The position numbers and the translations under genes were made by a program. DNA of 64,000 nt from Cytobacillus solani. Its GTDB lineage: Bacteria; Bacillota; Bacilli; Bacillales; Cytobacillaceae. Numbering within the stretch: the stretch's first letter is position 1; the number at the start of each line of letters is the position of its first letter. The notes under the pieces were generated by a model, which did no database searches, had not been told where the DNA came from, and saw only the letters and a program-made list of their open reading frames with translations. Below, piece after piece: positions 43,696-52,977 of this stretch. Location of the stretch: the NCBI RefSeq assembly GCF_001420595.1, contig NZ_LJIX01000006.1:4492857-4556856 (forward strand). Reading direction: 5' to 3'.

Positions 43696-44952
43696 ATGGC
43701 TAAAGTTTTGAATCAAGATGAGCCAGTACCTGCATCTAAGGGTGGGATTCCGTATTGGGTTAAAATCACGATTGTATTCTTTCTAGGCTGGGTTGCCCTA
43801 TATGCAACGCGTGCCATTCTTAACCCGGTCATGGACAATATCCAAGCAGAGTTTAGTTTATCTGCTGCACAACTAGGTTTAATCAGCAGTATTTTCTTCA
43901 TTGGATATGCGGGACTAAACGTCCCATCTGGGATACTAGGAGATAAGATTGGAAAGAAAAAAGTCCTTGTTCCTGGTGTTATTCTTTTCGGTATTATGGC
44001 CGCAGTAACAGGTATGATGCCTTCGTTTACACTTTTCATGATTGCTTGGTTATTAGTTGGGATTTTTCAAGGTTTCTATTATGGCCCACAGTATGGGTTA
44101 TCATCTGAAGCGATTCCCAAAAAGCATATTACTTTAGGAAGTGCGATTATTAACAGTGGAATGGCATTTGGTTTATCAGCTGGGTACTTCATTTCTAGTT
44201 ACACAGTTGGCACACTTGGAATGAGCTGGAGAGCACCCTTTTATGTCATTGCTATCCCAGTAGTTCTTATTGGTTTGGCTATGTGGTGGGTCATAAAAGA
44301 AAGGCCAAAAACAGCTGCAGGAGATTCAGCTGGAGAAGCGAAACCAAAGCTTAAAATGAAAGAGCTTTTTAGCAGAAACTTAGTTTTTGCATACATTACT
44401 ATTTTCTGTGCGATTTATGCATTCTTCGTGGTTGTTACTTGGATTCCATATTACTTGCAGCATGCAAGAGGAATTGATGGAACAGAGGTTGCCGTTGTTT
44501 CTTCATTAGTTCCATGGGCAGCCATTCCAGGATCCATTCTTTTTAGCTGGATTGCTGATAGAATGGGAAAACGCCGTCCAGTCTTGCTAGTGATGCTTCC
44601 ACTTTCTATTATTGCAATTGTTTCAATCGTTGCATTTGATAGTATGTGGGTATTATACGCAGCTTTAATCGGTTACGGTATTTTCGGTAAAATTAGTACG
44701 AACCCAGTGCTTGTTGCGGTCGTAGCTGATAACGCTCCAAAACATGCATTAAGTACTGCATTTGGTTTCTATAACTTTATCGGCATGTGCGGATCCATAT
44801 TGGCTCCATATATTACTGGATTCCTTACAGATGTCACAGGTACATTGAATGCTGGATTCTATTTCGCAGGAGTTCTTTTAGTCATCGGTACGATTTCTGT
44901 ATTATTCATTAAAGAGAATAACCGTCCGAATGTGGAAGGTGCGGCAAGTTAA
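43696..44952 (+). CDS. MFS transporter (ACS/anion:cation symporter type)
   Basis: 418 residues, about 12 membrane segments. The first helix ends YATRAILNPVMDNIQAEFSLSAAQLGLISS and the loop GILGDKIGKKK is the MFS signature; the second is ADRMGKRRP. It resembles transporters for organic anions such as hexuronates, phthalate or allantoate. The promoter block shared with allF points to uptake of the substrate degraded by the operon, perhaps oxamate or a ureide. The TTAGGAGG site is strong. It is transcribed alone. Confidence 0.87.
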   Translation: MAKVLNQDEPVPASKGGIPYWVKITIVFFLGWVALYATRAILNPVMDNIQAEFSLSAAQLGLISSIFFIGYAGLNVPSGILGDKIGKKKVLVPGVILFGIMAAVTGMMPSFTLFMIAWLLVGIFQGFYYGPQYGLSSEAIPKKHITLGSAIINSGMAFGLSAGYFISSYTVGTLGMSWRAPFYVIAIPVVLIGLAMWWVIKERPKTAAGDSAGEAKPKLKMKELFSRNLVFAYITIFCAIYAFFVVVTWIPYYLQHARGIDGTEVAVVSSLVPWAAIPGSILFSWIADRMGKRRPVLLVMLPLSIIAIVSIVAFDSMWVLYAALIGYGIFGKISTNPVLVAVVADNAPKHALSTAFGFYNFIGMCGSILAPYITGFLTDVTGTLNAGFYFAGVLLVIGTISVLFIKENNRPNVEGAAS

Positions 44953-44964
44953 ATAAACAAATAG

Positions 44965-45005
44965 AAAAGATCCCGAATCTCATATGATCGATTCGGGATC
45001 TTTTC
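44965..45005. terminator. Bidirectional terminator between MFS and hydrolase genes
   Basis: A perfect 11-bp stem GATCCCGAATC (44969-44979) with 44990-45000, four A before and TTTTCT after, serving both convergent genes. Confidence 0.93.
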
Positions 45006-45011
45006 TATTAT

Positions 45012-46739
45012 TTATTGAAGTTCCTTTAATTTCGCTTTTGATGGGGTTTTATAGTTCACATAGCCCTTCATGTTAGTAATATAGTGATTATCCCCAAGCC
45101 CATATTGCCCACCGAACTTGTCATCGTATTTATATACTCGATATTGTTCCCCAGGCTTTAGCACTTTTACAAATGTAAGCTTATCCCCTTCACGTTTCCA
45201 AAGATTAATAGGCTTCACCACTTCAATCTTGCCAATTTGTCCTTTTTTCATTAACAAGCCATCCCAATAAACCTTTGGTGCCGGCTTCTGCTCCTCAGGC
45301 TTTGGTTCCGGTTTATCTTCATCAGATTTAATGCTGCCTGTTGTCACCCACCCAGCAATATCGGATAGGAATGACTGCGGGACATTTCCTGGTGTCATAT
45401 ATTCCGTCATCCAGTTCGGCTCACCAGGATAATCAACTAGTGTGTGGAACATATTTGGGTATAATTTATAATCCACATTATCGCGGTTTTTTAAGGCAGA
45501 TTTCCATGCTTCAAATTCTGAGGCAGGAACTTGAAGATCCTTTCCTCCCTGTAATAGCAAGGTTGGAATATCCTGCTTCTTTGCTAACTCTGTTGGGACA
45601 TAGTCACGCAGATCAAACCACCAATAACCAGGCTGTAATAGAAAATCAGCTGGGATATTTTCCTTCGTATGCTTCGGATCCTTTAAAATTCCAAATTGCT
45701 TTTGATAGGTTGATAGCGTCTCTTTTAAAGCATTGATTTGCTCCTTTGGTGCCTGCATTTTTTCAGCGAGCTTCAATTGCTCCTCCATTTGCCACAGCAT
45801 CAGATCATGAAATTTCCCTGCAGGTCCAGCAACACCAATAACCCCTTTAATATCTTTTTTCTTATCATTTTCCACTATTAATGGCAGGGCGAACGCACCT
45901 TGGCTATGCCCCAAAACGAAGATATTCTTCGAGTCAATCTCAGGGAGTGACTTCAGTTTATCAACTGCAAGGTTTGCATCAATGACGGTTTCCTCTTGAA
46001 TGGAGAATTTCGGTTCCATTCCCGCCTTAACCGTATGAGCTCTTGTTCGTTTGTCATAGCGCAATACAGCAATTCCGTCATTGGCAAGACCGGCAGCGAT
46101 ATCACGGAAAGGCTTGAAGACCGTCATCGTCTCATCCATATCATTCGGACCGGATCCGTGAACGAGAACAACAACCGGGAATGGCCCTTTTCCTTTAGGG
46201 ACCGTCAGTACCCCAGGTAAGGCATACTTTCCCTCACCGATAACTACTTGTTTTTCTGTATAGTTTTCAGGGTGATTATACGCTGGATTTAGGAAGCTTC
46301 CAGGCGATGAGATGACATCAAACAAGAAATCATCTATCTTCCCTTCCCTATTAAACTTTATCACTTGTTTATAAGAACCTTGTTCCGCTTTAACAATAAA
46401 CGTAACTTTCTTATGTACCCCATCATCTTTTACATCTTCAAATGAAGTTTCTTTCACTTCACCGTATGGAGTCGAGAGCTGTGTCCATAATGAGGAAAGA
46501 GTCTCTTTCGATACAGCAGATTGAAGATTATGACTTAATTGGGTATAAGCAGCATCCCATTTTTTTGCTTTTACAGACATTAGAAATTCCTTTGCCTGAT
46601 TTTCATAGTTCATTTCATTTTTCACTTCTTGTGCCGATACATGATGTTCAGAGATGGTTAAACTGCCTGCAGCTCCCGTGAGTCCGAGTGATCCTGCTAG
46701 CATAAGCATGCTAATCGATTTCATTGCCTTTTTCGCCAT
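45012..46739 (-). CDS. Exported alpha/beta hydrolase with DUF3887 domain and C-terminal wall module
   Basis: 575 residues from the ATG at 46739; GGAGG is 7 bases upstream and lies inside the longer frame that begins at 46754. Signal peptide to about HVSA (35). A DUF3887-like domain (about 45-135) precedes an alpha/beta hydrolase (about 150-455) with VLVHGSGPNDMDET, nucleophile GHSQG, and late Asp and His in GGKDLQVP and MFHTL. A Pro/Glu/Lys linker leads to a complete shared module (about 490-572, KVYWDG to YKTPSKAKLKEL). It is the only module protein outside the 10-28 kb group and sits 16 kb away beside unrelated metabolism genes. Confidence 0.9.
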   Translation of the reverse strand: MAKKAMKSISMLMLAGSLGLTGAAGSLTISEHHVSAQEVKNEMNYENQAKEFLMSVKAKKWDAAYTQLSHNLQSAVSKETLSSLWTQLSTPYGEVKETSFEDVKDDGVHKKVTFIVKAEQGSYKQVIKFNREGKIDDFLFDVISSPGSFLNPAYNHPENYTEKQVVIGEGKYALPGVLTVPKGKGPFPVVVLVHGSGPNDMDETMTVFKPFRDIAAGLANDGIAVLRYDKRTRAHTVKAGMEPKFSIQEETVIDANLAVDKLKSLPEIDSKNIFVLGHSQGAFALPLIVENDKKKDIKGVIGVAGPAGKFHDLMLWQMEEQLKLAEKMQAPKEQINALKETLSTYQKQFGILKDPKHTKENIPADFLLQPGYWWFDLRDYVPTELAKKQDIPTLLLQGGKDLQVPASEFEAWKSALKNRDNVDYKLYPNMFHTLVDYPGEPNWMTEYMTPGNVPQSFLSDIAGWVTTGSIKSDEDKPEPKPEEQKPAPKVYWDGLLMKKGQIGKIEVVKPINLWKREGDKLTFVKVLKPGEQYRVYKYDDKFGGQYGLGDNHYITNMKGYVNYKTPSKAKLKELQ

Positions 46740-46810
46740 TTCCATTCCTCCCATTTAACTTAGTCTACTTATTTAATACGATTGAGAATGGGAAATGGTT
46801 CATTTAAAGA

Positions 46811-46830
46811 TAAAAAAAAAGGGGATTCCC
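46811..46830 (-). terminator. Terminator at the end of the ABC/creatininase/lyase operon
   Basis: GGGG-ATT-CCCC at 46821-46831 followed on the minus strand by nine T. The stem is short but GC-only. Confidence 0.75.
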
Positions 46831-46832
46831 CC

Positions 46833-47783
46833 CTAAAGATTTAAGCCCCGTTTAATGATAAAGGTAATCGGCTTTTGATCGGTATCAATAACTTTTACTC
46901 TCTCAGCTTTTCTTTTCAGGCAGTCTAGTACACGATTCCTAATATAGAGATTGTTTTGAATCACACCACCTTGTAGAATTAGCTGGAATTCTTCCCTTGC
47001 AATTCCCGCTTTATCAATTGTGGTTTCTAATAGAAGGGTTAGTTCGGATGCAGCATCGTCTAATATGCCTTTACTCACTTCATCACCCATTTTATACGCC
47101 TCTTCCACTAAAGTAGTAAGCGCACCTACATCGTCAACACAATAAGATGGACTATAAACCCAATTATAAAGGTCCTCTACTTTATTAAAGCCAAACTTCT
47201 GTAATATTAGCTTTGATAGGATCGTCTCTTTTTCTCTTCCATCATTCATCTTCAAAACGGATCGAATCGCTTCCTTCCCAATCCAATAGCCACTGCCCTC
47301 ATCTCCAACTCTATATCCCCAGCCCCCCGTTCGAAAAAAGCTCCCGCGGCCGTCATGAGCAAATACGATCGATCCTGTTCCAGAGATTAAAAGAGCACCA
47401 GCCTTATTCTGTGTAGCACCTAATAAAGCAGATAAGCAATCATTCTCAACTAACAGCATATGAGTAGCTAACCCCAGCTGCTTAATGGTTGCTTCTACAA
47501 TCTCTCTTACCTCTACCTCATCATTTGTCGTATCAATTCCTGCGAGTGCAAACACCGTTTTCTCAAACTGAACTGGACCGCTATTCCGTGCGGCAACTTC
47601 AACTAACGCTTCCTGGATAGATGTAACAAGCGCCTTTATAGCCAGTTCCTTCCCAATCACCTGATAATTAGAAGCACCTGCCTTGCCCTCTCCGAGAATC
47701 GAACCTGTACTATCCGTTATCACAGCTAGTGTCTTCGTTCCCCCTCCATCAACAGCAAGAAGATGAAAAGACTGATCATTCAT
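46833..47783 (-). CDS. BadF/BadG-type sugar kinase (N-acetylglucosamine kinase-like)
   Basis: 316 residues from the ATG at 47783, which overlaps the TGA of the lyase gene; a TTG at 47789 is less likely. Actin-like ATPase fold: DGGGTKT (phosphate 1), GIDTTNDE, LISGTGSIVFAH (phosphate 2), GGWGYRVGDEGSGYWIG and LQGGVIQNN. Members of this family include N-acetylglucosamine and glucosamine kinases. As the last gene of an operon with an importer, an amidohydrolase and a lyase, it may phosphorylate an amino sugar released by them. Substrate is inferred. Confidence 0.85.
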   Translation of the reverse strand: MNDQSFHLLAVDGGGTKTLAVITDSTGSILGEGKAGASNYQVIGKELAIKALVTSIQEALVEVAARNSGPVQFEKTVFALAGIDTTNDEVEVREIVEATIKQLGLATHMLLVENDCLSALLGATQNKAGALLISGTGSIVFAHDGRGSFFRTGGWGYRVGDEGSGYWIGKEAIRSVLKMNDGREKETILSKLILQKFGFNKVEDLYNWVYSPSYCVDDVGALTTLVEEAYKMGDEVSKGILDDAASELTLLLETTIDKAGIAREEFQLILQGGVIQNNLYIRNRVLDCLKRKAERVKVIDTDQKPITFIIKRGLNL

Positions 47784-49299
47784 TGACAATATTCCATTCT
47801 TTAATAATGGCTGTTACGTTTTCTTTTGATACTCGTAATTGCTCGTTCCTATCAATAAGCCAGTTTGACAAATCCGTCTGTTCAGCCAATCGGACTTTAA
47901 TCGTTTTCTCTAATCTGCTTGGGCTTGGACCTCCTTGCAATGTACGAATTTGAACAAAATATTCTGGGCTTAGGCATTCTGATAATTCCTCTTTTGTCAA
48001 AGTAGAAGGTTTCCCAACAATTAATTTTGATTGGGCATTTAATAGATCAAGAGTAAGAGCTTCAAGAGACTTATTTCCGTTTTTCATTAATTCCTTTACT
48101 GTAGAGCTTACTACGTGGTGCGCTTGGCGAAATGAAAGCCCATCCGCTCTCACCATCGTATCAGCCAGTTCTGTTACATTCGCAAAGCTCTCTTTTGCAC
48201 GTTTTAAAAGGTTTTCCTTATCTACTTCCATTGTTAATAAAACAGAAGATAATAGTTCATAGACGCCGCCTAACGTCTCCATGGACTTCCAAATATATGG
48301 CTGCATATCGTCTTCCGTATCGACAATATCCCCAAATGGCGTATTATGCAGCATAAGAAGGACGGTTTGACAATCGCCGGCAACACTGGATAAAAGTGCC
48401 CGCATATGCTCGATAGACACAGGGTTTCTTTTTTGAGGCATAATGGAACTAATTTGTACGTAAGGTGCTGAAAGGATAAAGGCTCCGAATTCTTGTGTTC
48501 CCCATAACAGGAAGTCCTGAATAGACCGTCCCAAATTCAAGGCTGAAAGCTGAACAGACGTAGCTACTTCCGCAATATAATCTGCTCCGGCAACGGCATC
48601 CCATGCATTATCAATCATGCCTTCAAACCCTAGCAGCTCTTTCACACGCTCCCGGTTAATAGCAAATCCCGAAGTAGTTAACGCTGCCGCTCCCATACTG
48701 CTTCGGTTCACGGTCTCATAAGCAGCCCGCAGCCGCTTAATATCACGAGTCAGCATATCCGTCATCGCATTAAAATAATGAGCGAGTGTAGTAGGCTGTG
48801 CTTGCTGCGTATGAGTGTATCCAATCATAATCGTATGTTTATGCTCATCAGAAAGTTCAATTAGAGCTTCTCGCAGTGTGAGGGCTTTCTCCAATAAGGT
48901 CAAAATCTTTTTCCTTAGCGTCATTCGGTAAATCGCAATGCCCATGTCATTTCGGCTCCTGGCAATATGCAAATTACCCGCAATATCACCGGCATCTTCA
49001 ATTAAGTCATGTTCTACCTGAAAAAACAAATCTTCAAATTGCGGATTGTAGTTCCCGGTCTTTATCTCTTCTGTATTTAAGCTGGAAACAGCTTTAGCAA
49101 TCTTTTTTGCTTCTTCTTTCTCGACTAATCCCTCTTCAACAAGCATAATTAAATGGGCAAAATGAATATCAACCATTGAATCGATAAAGTGTTTCTTTGC
49201 CTCATTATAAGCTGGCTCTAACACCATAGAAGTATAGGTCTTAGATGGAAAGTGAGTGCCTTCTTTATCAATCATTCGTTCTCTAAGCGATGCTTTCAC
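47776..49299 (-). CDS. Argininosuccinate-lyase-family lyase (ArgH paralogue)
   Basis: 507 residues from a GTG with AGGAAAGGG upstream. The fumarase/aspartase signature SSIMPQKRNP (about 272-281) holds the catalytic Ser; HTQQAQPTT and RSRNDMG match ArgH. The family eliminates fumarate from N-substituted aspartates. There is no argG or other arginine gene nearby; it is instead the fifth gene of an importer operon. It may cleave another N-succinyl-type compound, as EDDS lyase does. The C-terminus is longer than in typical ArgH (about 460). Real argininosuccinate activity is not excluded. Confidence 0.82.
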   Translation of the reverse strand: MKASLRERMIDKEGTHFPSKTYTSMVLEPAYNEAKKHFIDSMVDIHFAHLIMLVEEGLVEKEEAKKIAKAVSSLNTEEIKTGNYNPQFEDLFFQVEHDLIEDAGDIAGNLHIARSRNDMGIAIYRMTLRKKILTLLEKALTLREALIELSDEHKHTIMIGYTHTQQAQPTTLAHYFNAMTDMLTRDIKRLRAAYETVNRSSMGAAALTTSGFAINRERVKELLGFEGMIDNAWDAVAGADYIAEVATSVQLSALNLGRSIQDFLLWGTQEFGAFILSAPYVQISSIMPQKRNPVSIEHMRALLSSVAGDCQTVLLMLHNTPFGDIVDTEDDMQPYIWKSMETLGGVYELLSSVLLTMEVDKENLLKRAKESFANVTELADTMVRADGLSFRQAHHVVSSTVKELMKNGNKSLEALTLDLLNAQSKLIVGKPSTLTKEELSECLSPEYFVQIRTLQGGPSPSRLEKTIKVRLAEQTDLSNWLIDRNEQLRVSKENVTAIIKEWNIVNE

Positions 49300-49323
49300 A
49301 GCAAACAGCCCTTTCCTGCAAAT

Positions 49324-50055
49324 TTATTGATCTAACCAGTTTCTTATCAGCTCATTCATATGAATTGATGCTTTATCTACAATTTTCTTTCCAGCTTCCT
49401 CTGATGTTTGTTGAATGAGACCTGTATAGCCATCCCATGATTTTGGTGTTCCTTCCACAAGAATATAAGGAAAGCTGGAGAGTGGGGCAGCACCAATAAA
49501 TTCTTCATCTTCTTTCCTTACCGTTACTAGGTCTGGACGGAAAGCTTTTACAGCAGACATTTCATATGGGCCCCCATGCCCCCGCCCGCTTGTATCTTTA
49601 AAACCAATTTCCTCAGCATCATCGATCTCAACCATTTGCCACCAATTAATCAGCAGAAAGCTTACATCCTTATGCAGGCCAGTTACATACTCCGCAACGG
49701 TTCTCGAAATTCCCATATTCCCATCATGAGCATTTAGAAGCAGAATCTTTTTAATTCCCTGATGGATAACACCTAATGTAAGATCAATTAAATACTCTTG
49801 AAAAATGCTTGGTCTAATCGAGATGGTTCCTGCATATTTAGATGTTTTTCCCGGACATGCTGTAAAAGGAATTGTTGGAAGAGTGACCCCTCCTAAGTTC
49901 GGGTCAATTTTTTCCGCGAATCCATCTGCCAAAAAAATATCCGTTCCTAAAGGAGAATGGGGACCATGATATTCGAAACTTCCAAGAGGTACAACAGCAA
50001 ATGCGGCATTTTCTAATAATTCGAGATCTCTTCCATGAATTTCACTAGCCTTCAA
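49324..50055 (-). CDS. Creatininase-family amidohydrolase
   Basis: 243 residues from a TTG with GGAGGAGG 8 bases before it. Metal-binding motifs of the family are present: PLGSFEYHGPHSPLGTDIFLA (Glu, His and Asp ligands), LLLNAHDGNMG and GRGHGGPYEMSAV. These enzymes hydrolyse cyclic or linear amides such as creatinine, or N-formyl groups in flavin and PQQ-type pathways. It lies 15 bases after the permease gene and 24 before the lyase gene, so it probably opens an amide in the imported compound. Confidence 0.85.
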   Translation of the reverse strand: MKASEIHGRDLELLENAAFAVVPLGSFEYHGPHSPLGTDIFLADGFAEKIDPNLGGVTLPTIPFTACPGKTSKYAGTISIRPSIFQEYLIDLTLGVIHQGIKKILLLNAHDGNMGISRTVAEYVTGLHKDVSFLLINWWQMVEIDDAEEIGFKDTSGRGHGGPYEMSAVKAFRPDLVTVRKEDEEFIGAAPLSSFPYILVEGTPKSWDGYTGLIQQTSEEAGKKIVDKASIHMNELIRNWLDQ

Positions 50056-50070
50056 TGATAAAACCTCCTC

Positions 50071-51798
50071 CTAAATAACAGCTCCTGCCTTCCCATTTGT
50101 TAATTTCTGAGAAATAAACAAGACAAAAATGATTAACAAAATTTGCAGCACGCCGTATGCACAGGCAGTTCCAAATTGGAATGCATACATCTTTTGAAAA
50201 ATAGCAACAGAAAGCGGCATGGTCGAGGTGCTATATATAAGAATAGAAGCAACAAATTCACCCAGTCCTTGAACCATTGCCAACAAGGTTCCTGCTAATA
50301 TCCCAGAAAAAGCCATTGGCACAACCACTCTTCTAAACGTATACCACCAGTTGGCACCTAAGCTTCGAGCAGCTTCCTCCACCGACTGATCCATCTGCAT
50401 AAGCGCTGCCGAGGTCGACCGGAAAATAAGCGGCAAATGCCGAACAAAATAAGCGAGCGGCAAAATCCAGAATGTACCGATTAATACTTGATTAAAGCTA
50501 AATACAGATGGCTCACTGAAAGCAGCAATTAAATTAACTGCGACAACTGTTCCAGGAAGAGCCCATGGAATCATAATTAAAATATCGAGGAGAGCCTTTC
50601 CTTTAAACCTTGTTCGGATCATGGCATAGGCTGCAGCAACCCCGAAAAGAATATTTCCAATGGTTGCAACAAAACTCATTTGTAAGCTGTTCCAGATTGG
50701 GCGCCACGTTCGTTCATCGGTAAACAACGCAATGTAATGATCGAGTGTGTAGGCTGGCGGAATAATTTGAATCGTCCATTCTCCATCCACCGAGAAAGAG
50801 ATAAGTACGAGTACAAGAATCGGCAGCATGAGAATAATGACCCCGATAAAGGATAGAAACATAGAAAGGTATTTCATAAAAGGTGTACGCAGCTCTGTCC
50901 GATGGACACTAATCCCTTTACTTTGATTCTGAAAGTTACGTCTTCCTTGGTACCATCTCATCATAATTAAGAAGGAGATGGAAACAATCGAGAGAATAGT
51001 CGATTGAGTAGCAGCCATATCTAAATTTCCATTCGTTCGAGATAAATAGATTTGCATCGTCATCGTTCTCTCTACCCCAAACATTAATGGAGCTGTATAA
51101 GAAGCCATCGCAATCATAAACACGAGTAATGAGGAAGCAACCATCGCTGGTGTTAACATCGGAAGAATGACTTTTACCCAAATACGTATTCTTCCAGACC
51201 CTAAGCTTGTAGCTGCTTCTTCTAAAGAAGGATCAAGCCCTTTAATGGCTGCCGACGCAGTCAGGTAAAAATATGTATACATTGTAAAGGTATGAACAAC
51301 AATGACCCCTGTAATGCCTTTTAATGAGAAGGGAACGGACTCAAGATTAAATAATGCTTGAAGAGATCTTGGAATGATCCCGCTTTCTCCATATAAGAAA
51401 GTAAATGATAATACTCCCACCAAAGGCGGCAAGGCCATAGGAACAAGCACGAGAATGGACAGAATTTTCCTCCCCGGAAACTCATACCTTTCTATTAGGA
51501 AGGCCATTGTCACACCGACAATCGCACAAGTAATCACACTAATGACTGAAATATAGATACTAGTCCAAAGCGCCTCAAGGTTGGCTGTACTTTCCAGACT
51601 AAAGAAACGTTTATAGTTTCCGATTCCAGCTCCTTCGGTACCTACCACACTTTGAATAAACGTTTGATAAAAAGGATAGATTACGTAGGCTAAGAGCACT
51701 AAGAAAAGAGGGGAGATTAAGATATAGATGAAATATTTAGATTGTGTAAGTCTTGACCACCGGCTCTCCTGCTGTGAAGCTGTTTGATTCGTATTCAT
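50071..51798 (-). CDS. Fused ABC permease (iron/opine/polyamine type)
   Basis: 575 residues, about 12 membrane segments. Two copies of the binding-protein-dependent permease domain are joined in one chain; each has an EAA loop (LEEAATSLGSGRIRIWVKVILPML and VEEAARSLGANWWYTFRRVVVPM). This fused form is typical of FbpB/AfuB-like importers for Fe3+, 2-aminoethylphosphonate or opine-like solutes. It transports the ligand caught by the lipoprotein encoded two genes upstream. AGAAGGTG stands before the ATG. Confidence 0.88.
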   Translation of the reverse strand: MNTNQTASQQESRWSRLTQSKYFIYILISPLFLVLLAYVIYPFYQTFIQSVVGTEGAGIGNYKRFFSLESTANLEALWTSIYISVISVITCAIVGVTMAFLIERYEFPGRKILSILVLVPMALPPLVGVLSFTFLYGESGIIPRSLQALFNLESVPFSLKGITGVIVVHTFTMYTYFYLTASAAIKGLDPSLEEAATSLGSGRIRIWVKVILPMLTPAMVASSLLVFMIAMASYTAPLMFGVERTMTMQIYLSRTNGNLDMAATQSTILSIVSISFLIMMRWYQGRRNFQNQSKGISVHRTELRTPFMKYLSMFLSFIGVIILMLPILVLVLISFSVDGEWTIQIIPPAYTLDHYIALFTDERTWRPIWNSLQMSFVATIGNILFGVAAAYAMIRTRFKGKALLDILIMIPWALPGTVVAVNLIAAFSEPSVFSFNQVLIGTFWILPLAYFVRHLPLIFRSTSAALMQMDQSVEEAARSLGANWWYTFRRVVVPMAFSGILAGTLLAMVQGLGEFVASILIYSTSTMPLSVAIFQKMYAFQFGTACAYGVLQILLIIFVLFISQKLTNGKAGAVI

Positions 51799-51840
51799 GT
51801 TTTCACCTTCTATTCGCTTGAATAAGTTCCATAAAGAAAA

Positions 51841-52911
51841 CTACTCATTTATAAAGTAAACACCCTTTTCTGGTACATAAAGGGAAATGGAATCTCCTCG
51901 TTTAAGAATCTGATTTCCTTTATTAATAATCATGACCTTTAAAATGGATGAACCCACCTTAACAAGATAATTAATACTAACCCCAGTAAATTCAACTAAT
52001 TGAATCGTTCCGTGTAATTGATTTGGGCCTTGACCTTCAAATATGGCCTCTGGACGAATGGAAAGTTTCACTTTCTTTCCTACTTCTAGTTTTGGCTGAT
52101 CAGCCTCTGTGTCTAAGACTCCTTCTACGTGCAGATCACTATCTACTTTCACCTTCACCGCTGTTCCGCGTATCTCTGTCACTTCACCTTCGAGCATGTT
52201 CGATTCTCCAATAAACGATGCAACAAAATGATTCGCAGGCTTATTATAAATTTCTTGCGGACTGCCGATCTGTTGAACGACGCCTTCTTTCATGACCATT
52301 ATCCGATCAGACATTGTCATCGCTTCCGTTTGATCATGAGTAACATAAATCGTAGTTACGCCCAATTCCACTTGAAGCCGTTTAATTTCCAATCTTGTTT
52401 CTTCACGTAATTTTGCATCCAAATTTGATAAAGGTTCATCCAATAATAAAATATCCGGTTCGATCACTAGAGCACGTGCTAAAGCCACACGCTGCTGCTG
52501 GCCGCCTGAGAGTTCATTAATCTTTCTATTTCCATATTTATCTAGATGGACGAGTTTTTGTGCTCTTTCCACTTTTTCTTTGATGACTGATTTCGATAAT
52601 TTACGAACCTCAAGTCCAAAAGCAATATTTTCAAAAACCGTCATATGCGGGAACAGGGCATAGTTTTGAAATACCATCCCAATATTTCTTTTATTCGGCT
52701 GAAGGGTCGTTACATCCCGGTTATCAAAAAAGATCTTTCCCTTCGTTGGGTAGTAAAAGCCTGCGATCATTCGGAGTGTCGTTGTTTTCCCACATCCTGA
52801 AGGCCCTAAAAAGGTGAAAAACTCACCCGGCTTTACATCAATTGCCACATGTTCTACCCCTTTAGCTGTTCCAAACATTTTGCTCACATTATCAAGTCGT
52901 ACACTTTTCAC
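51841..52911 (-). CDS. ABC importer ATPase (FbpC/PotA type)
   Basis: 356 residues from a GTG at 52911 with GAGGTGG upstream; a longer frame to 52959 would run into the hairpin after the binding-protein gene. Walker A GPSGCGKTT, Q-loop FQNYALFPHM, signature LSGGQQQRVALARAL, Walker B ILLLDEPLSNLD and the switch His in THDQTEA are complete. A C-terminal TOBE domain (about 280-350) is present, as in PotA and FbpC. It energises the fused permease. Confidence 0.92.
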   Translation of the reverse strand: MKSVRLDNVSKMFGTAKGVEHVAIDVKPGEFFTFLGPSGCGKTTTLRMIAGFYYPTKGKIFFDNRDVTTLQPNKRNIGMVFQNYALFPHMTVFENIAFGLEVRKLSKSVIKEKVERAQKLVHLDKYGNRKINELSGGQQQRVALARALVIEPDILLLDEPLSNLDAKLREETRLEIKRLQVELGVTTIYVTHDQTEAMTMSDRIMVMKEGVVQQIGSPQEIYNKPANHFVASFIGESNMLEGEVTEIRGTAVKVKVDSDLHVEGVLDTEADQPKLEVGKKVKLSIRPEAIFEGQGPNQLHGTIQLVEFTGVSINYLVKVGSSILKVMIINKGNQILKRGDSISLYVPEKGVYFINE

Positions 52912-52934
52912 CAAAACCACCTCGCTATGTAGAT

Positions 52935-52966
52935 AAAAGGGGGTGAAAAGATTCTTCACCCCTTTT
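52935..52966 (-). terminator. Hairpin between binding-protein and ATPase genes
   Basis: AAAAGGGGGTGAA (52935-52947) pairs with TTCACCCCTTTT (52955-52966). On the minus strand TTTTATC follows. Such hairpins after a binding-protein gene commonly raise its level above that of the membrane parts by stabilising the mRNA end or by partial termination. Confidence 0.82.
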
Positions 52967-52977
52967 AAAATAGACTA

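Noticed and set aside
47776-49299. Arginine biosynthesis argH
   Set aside because: No argG, argJ or other arginine gene adjacent; the gene is embedded in an importer operon. Activity itself is not excluded.
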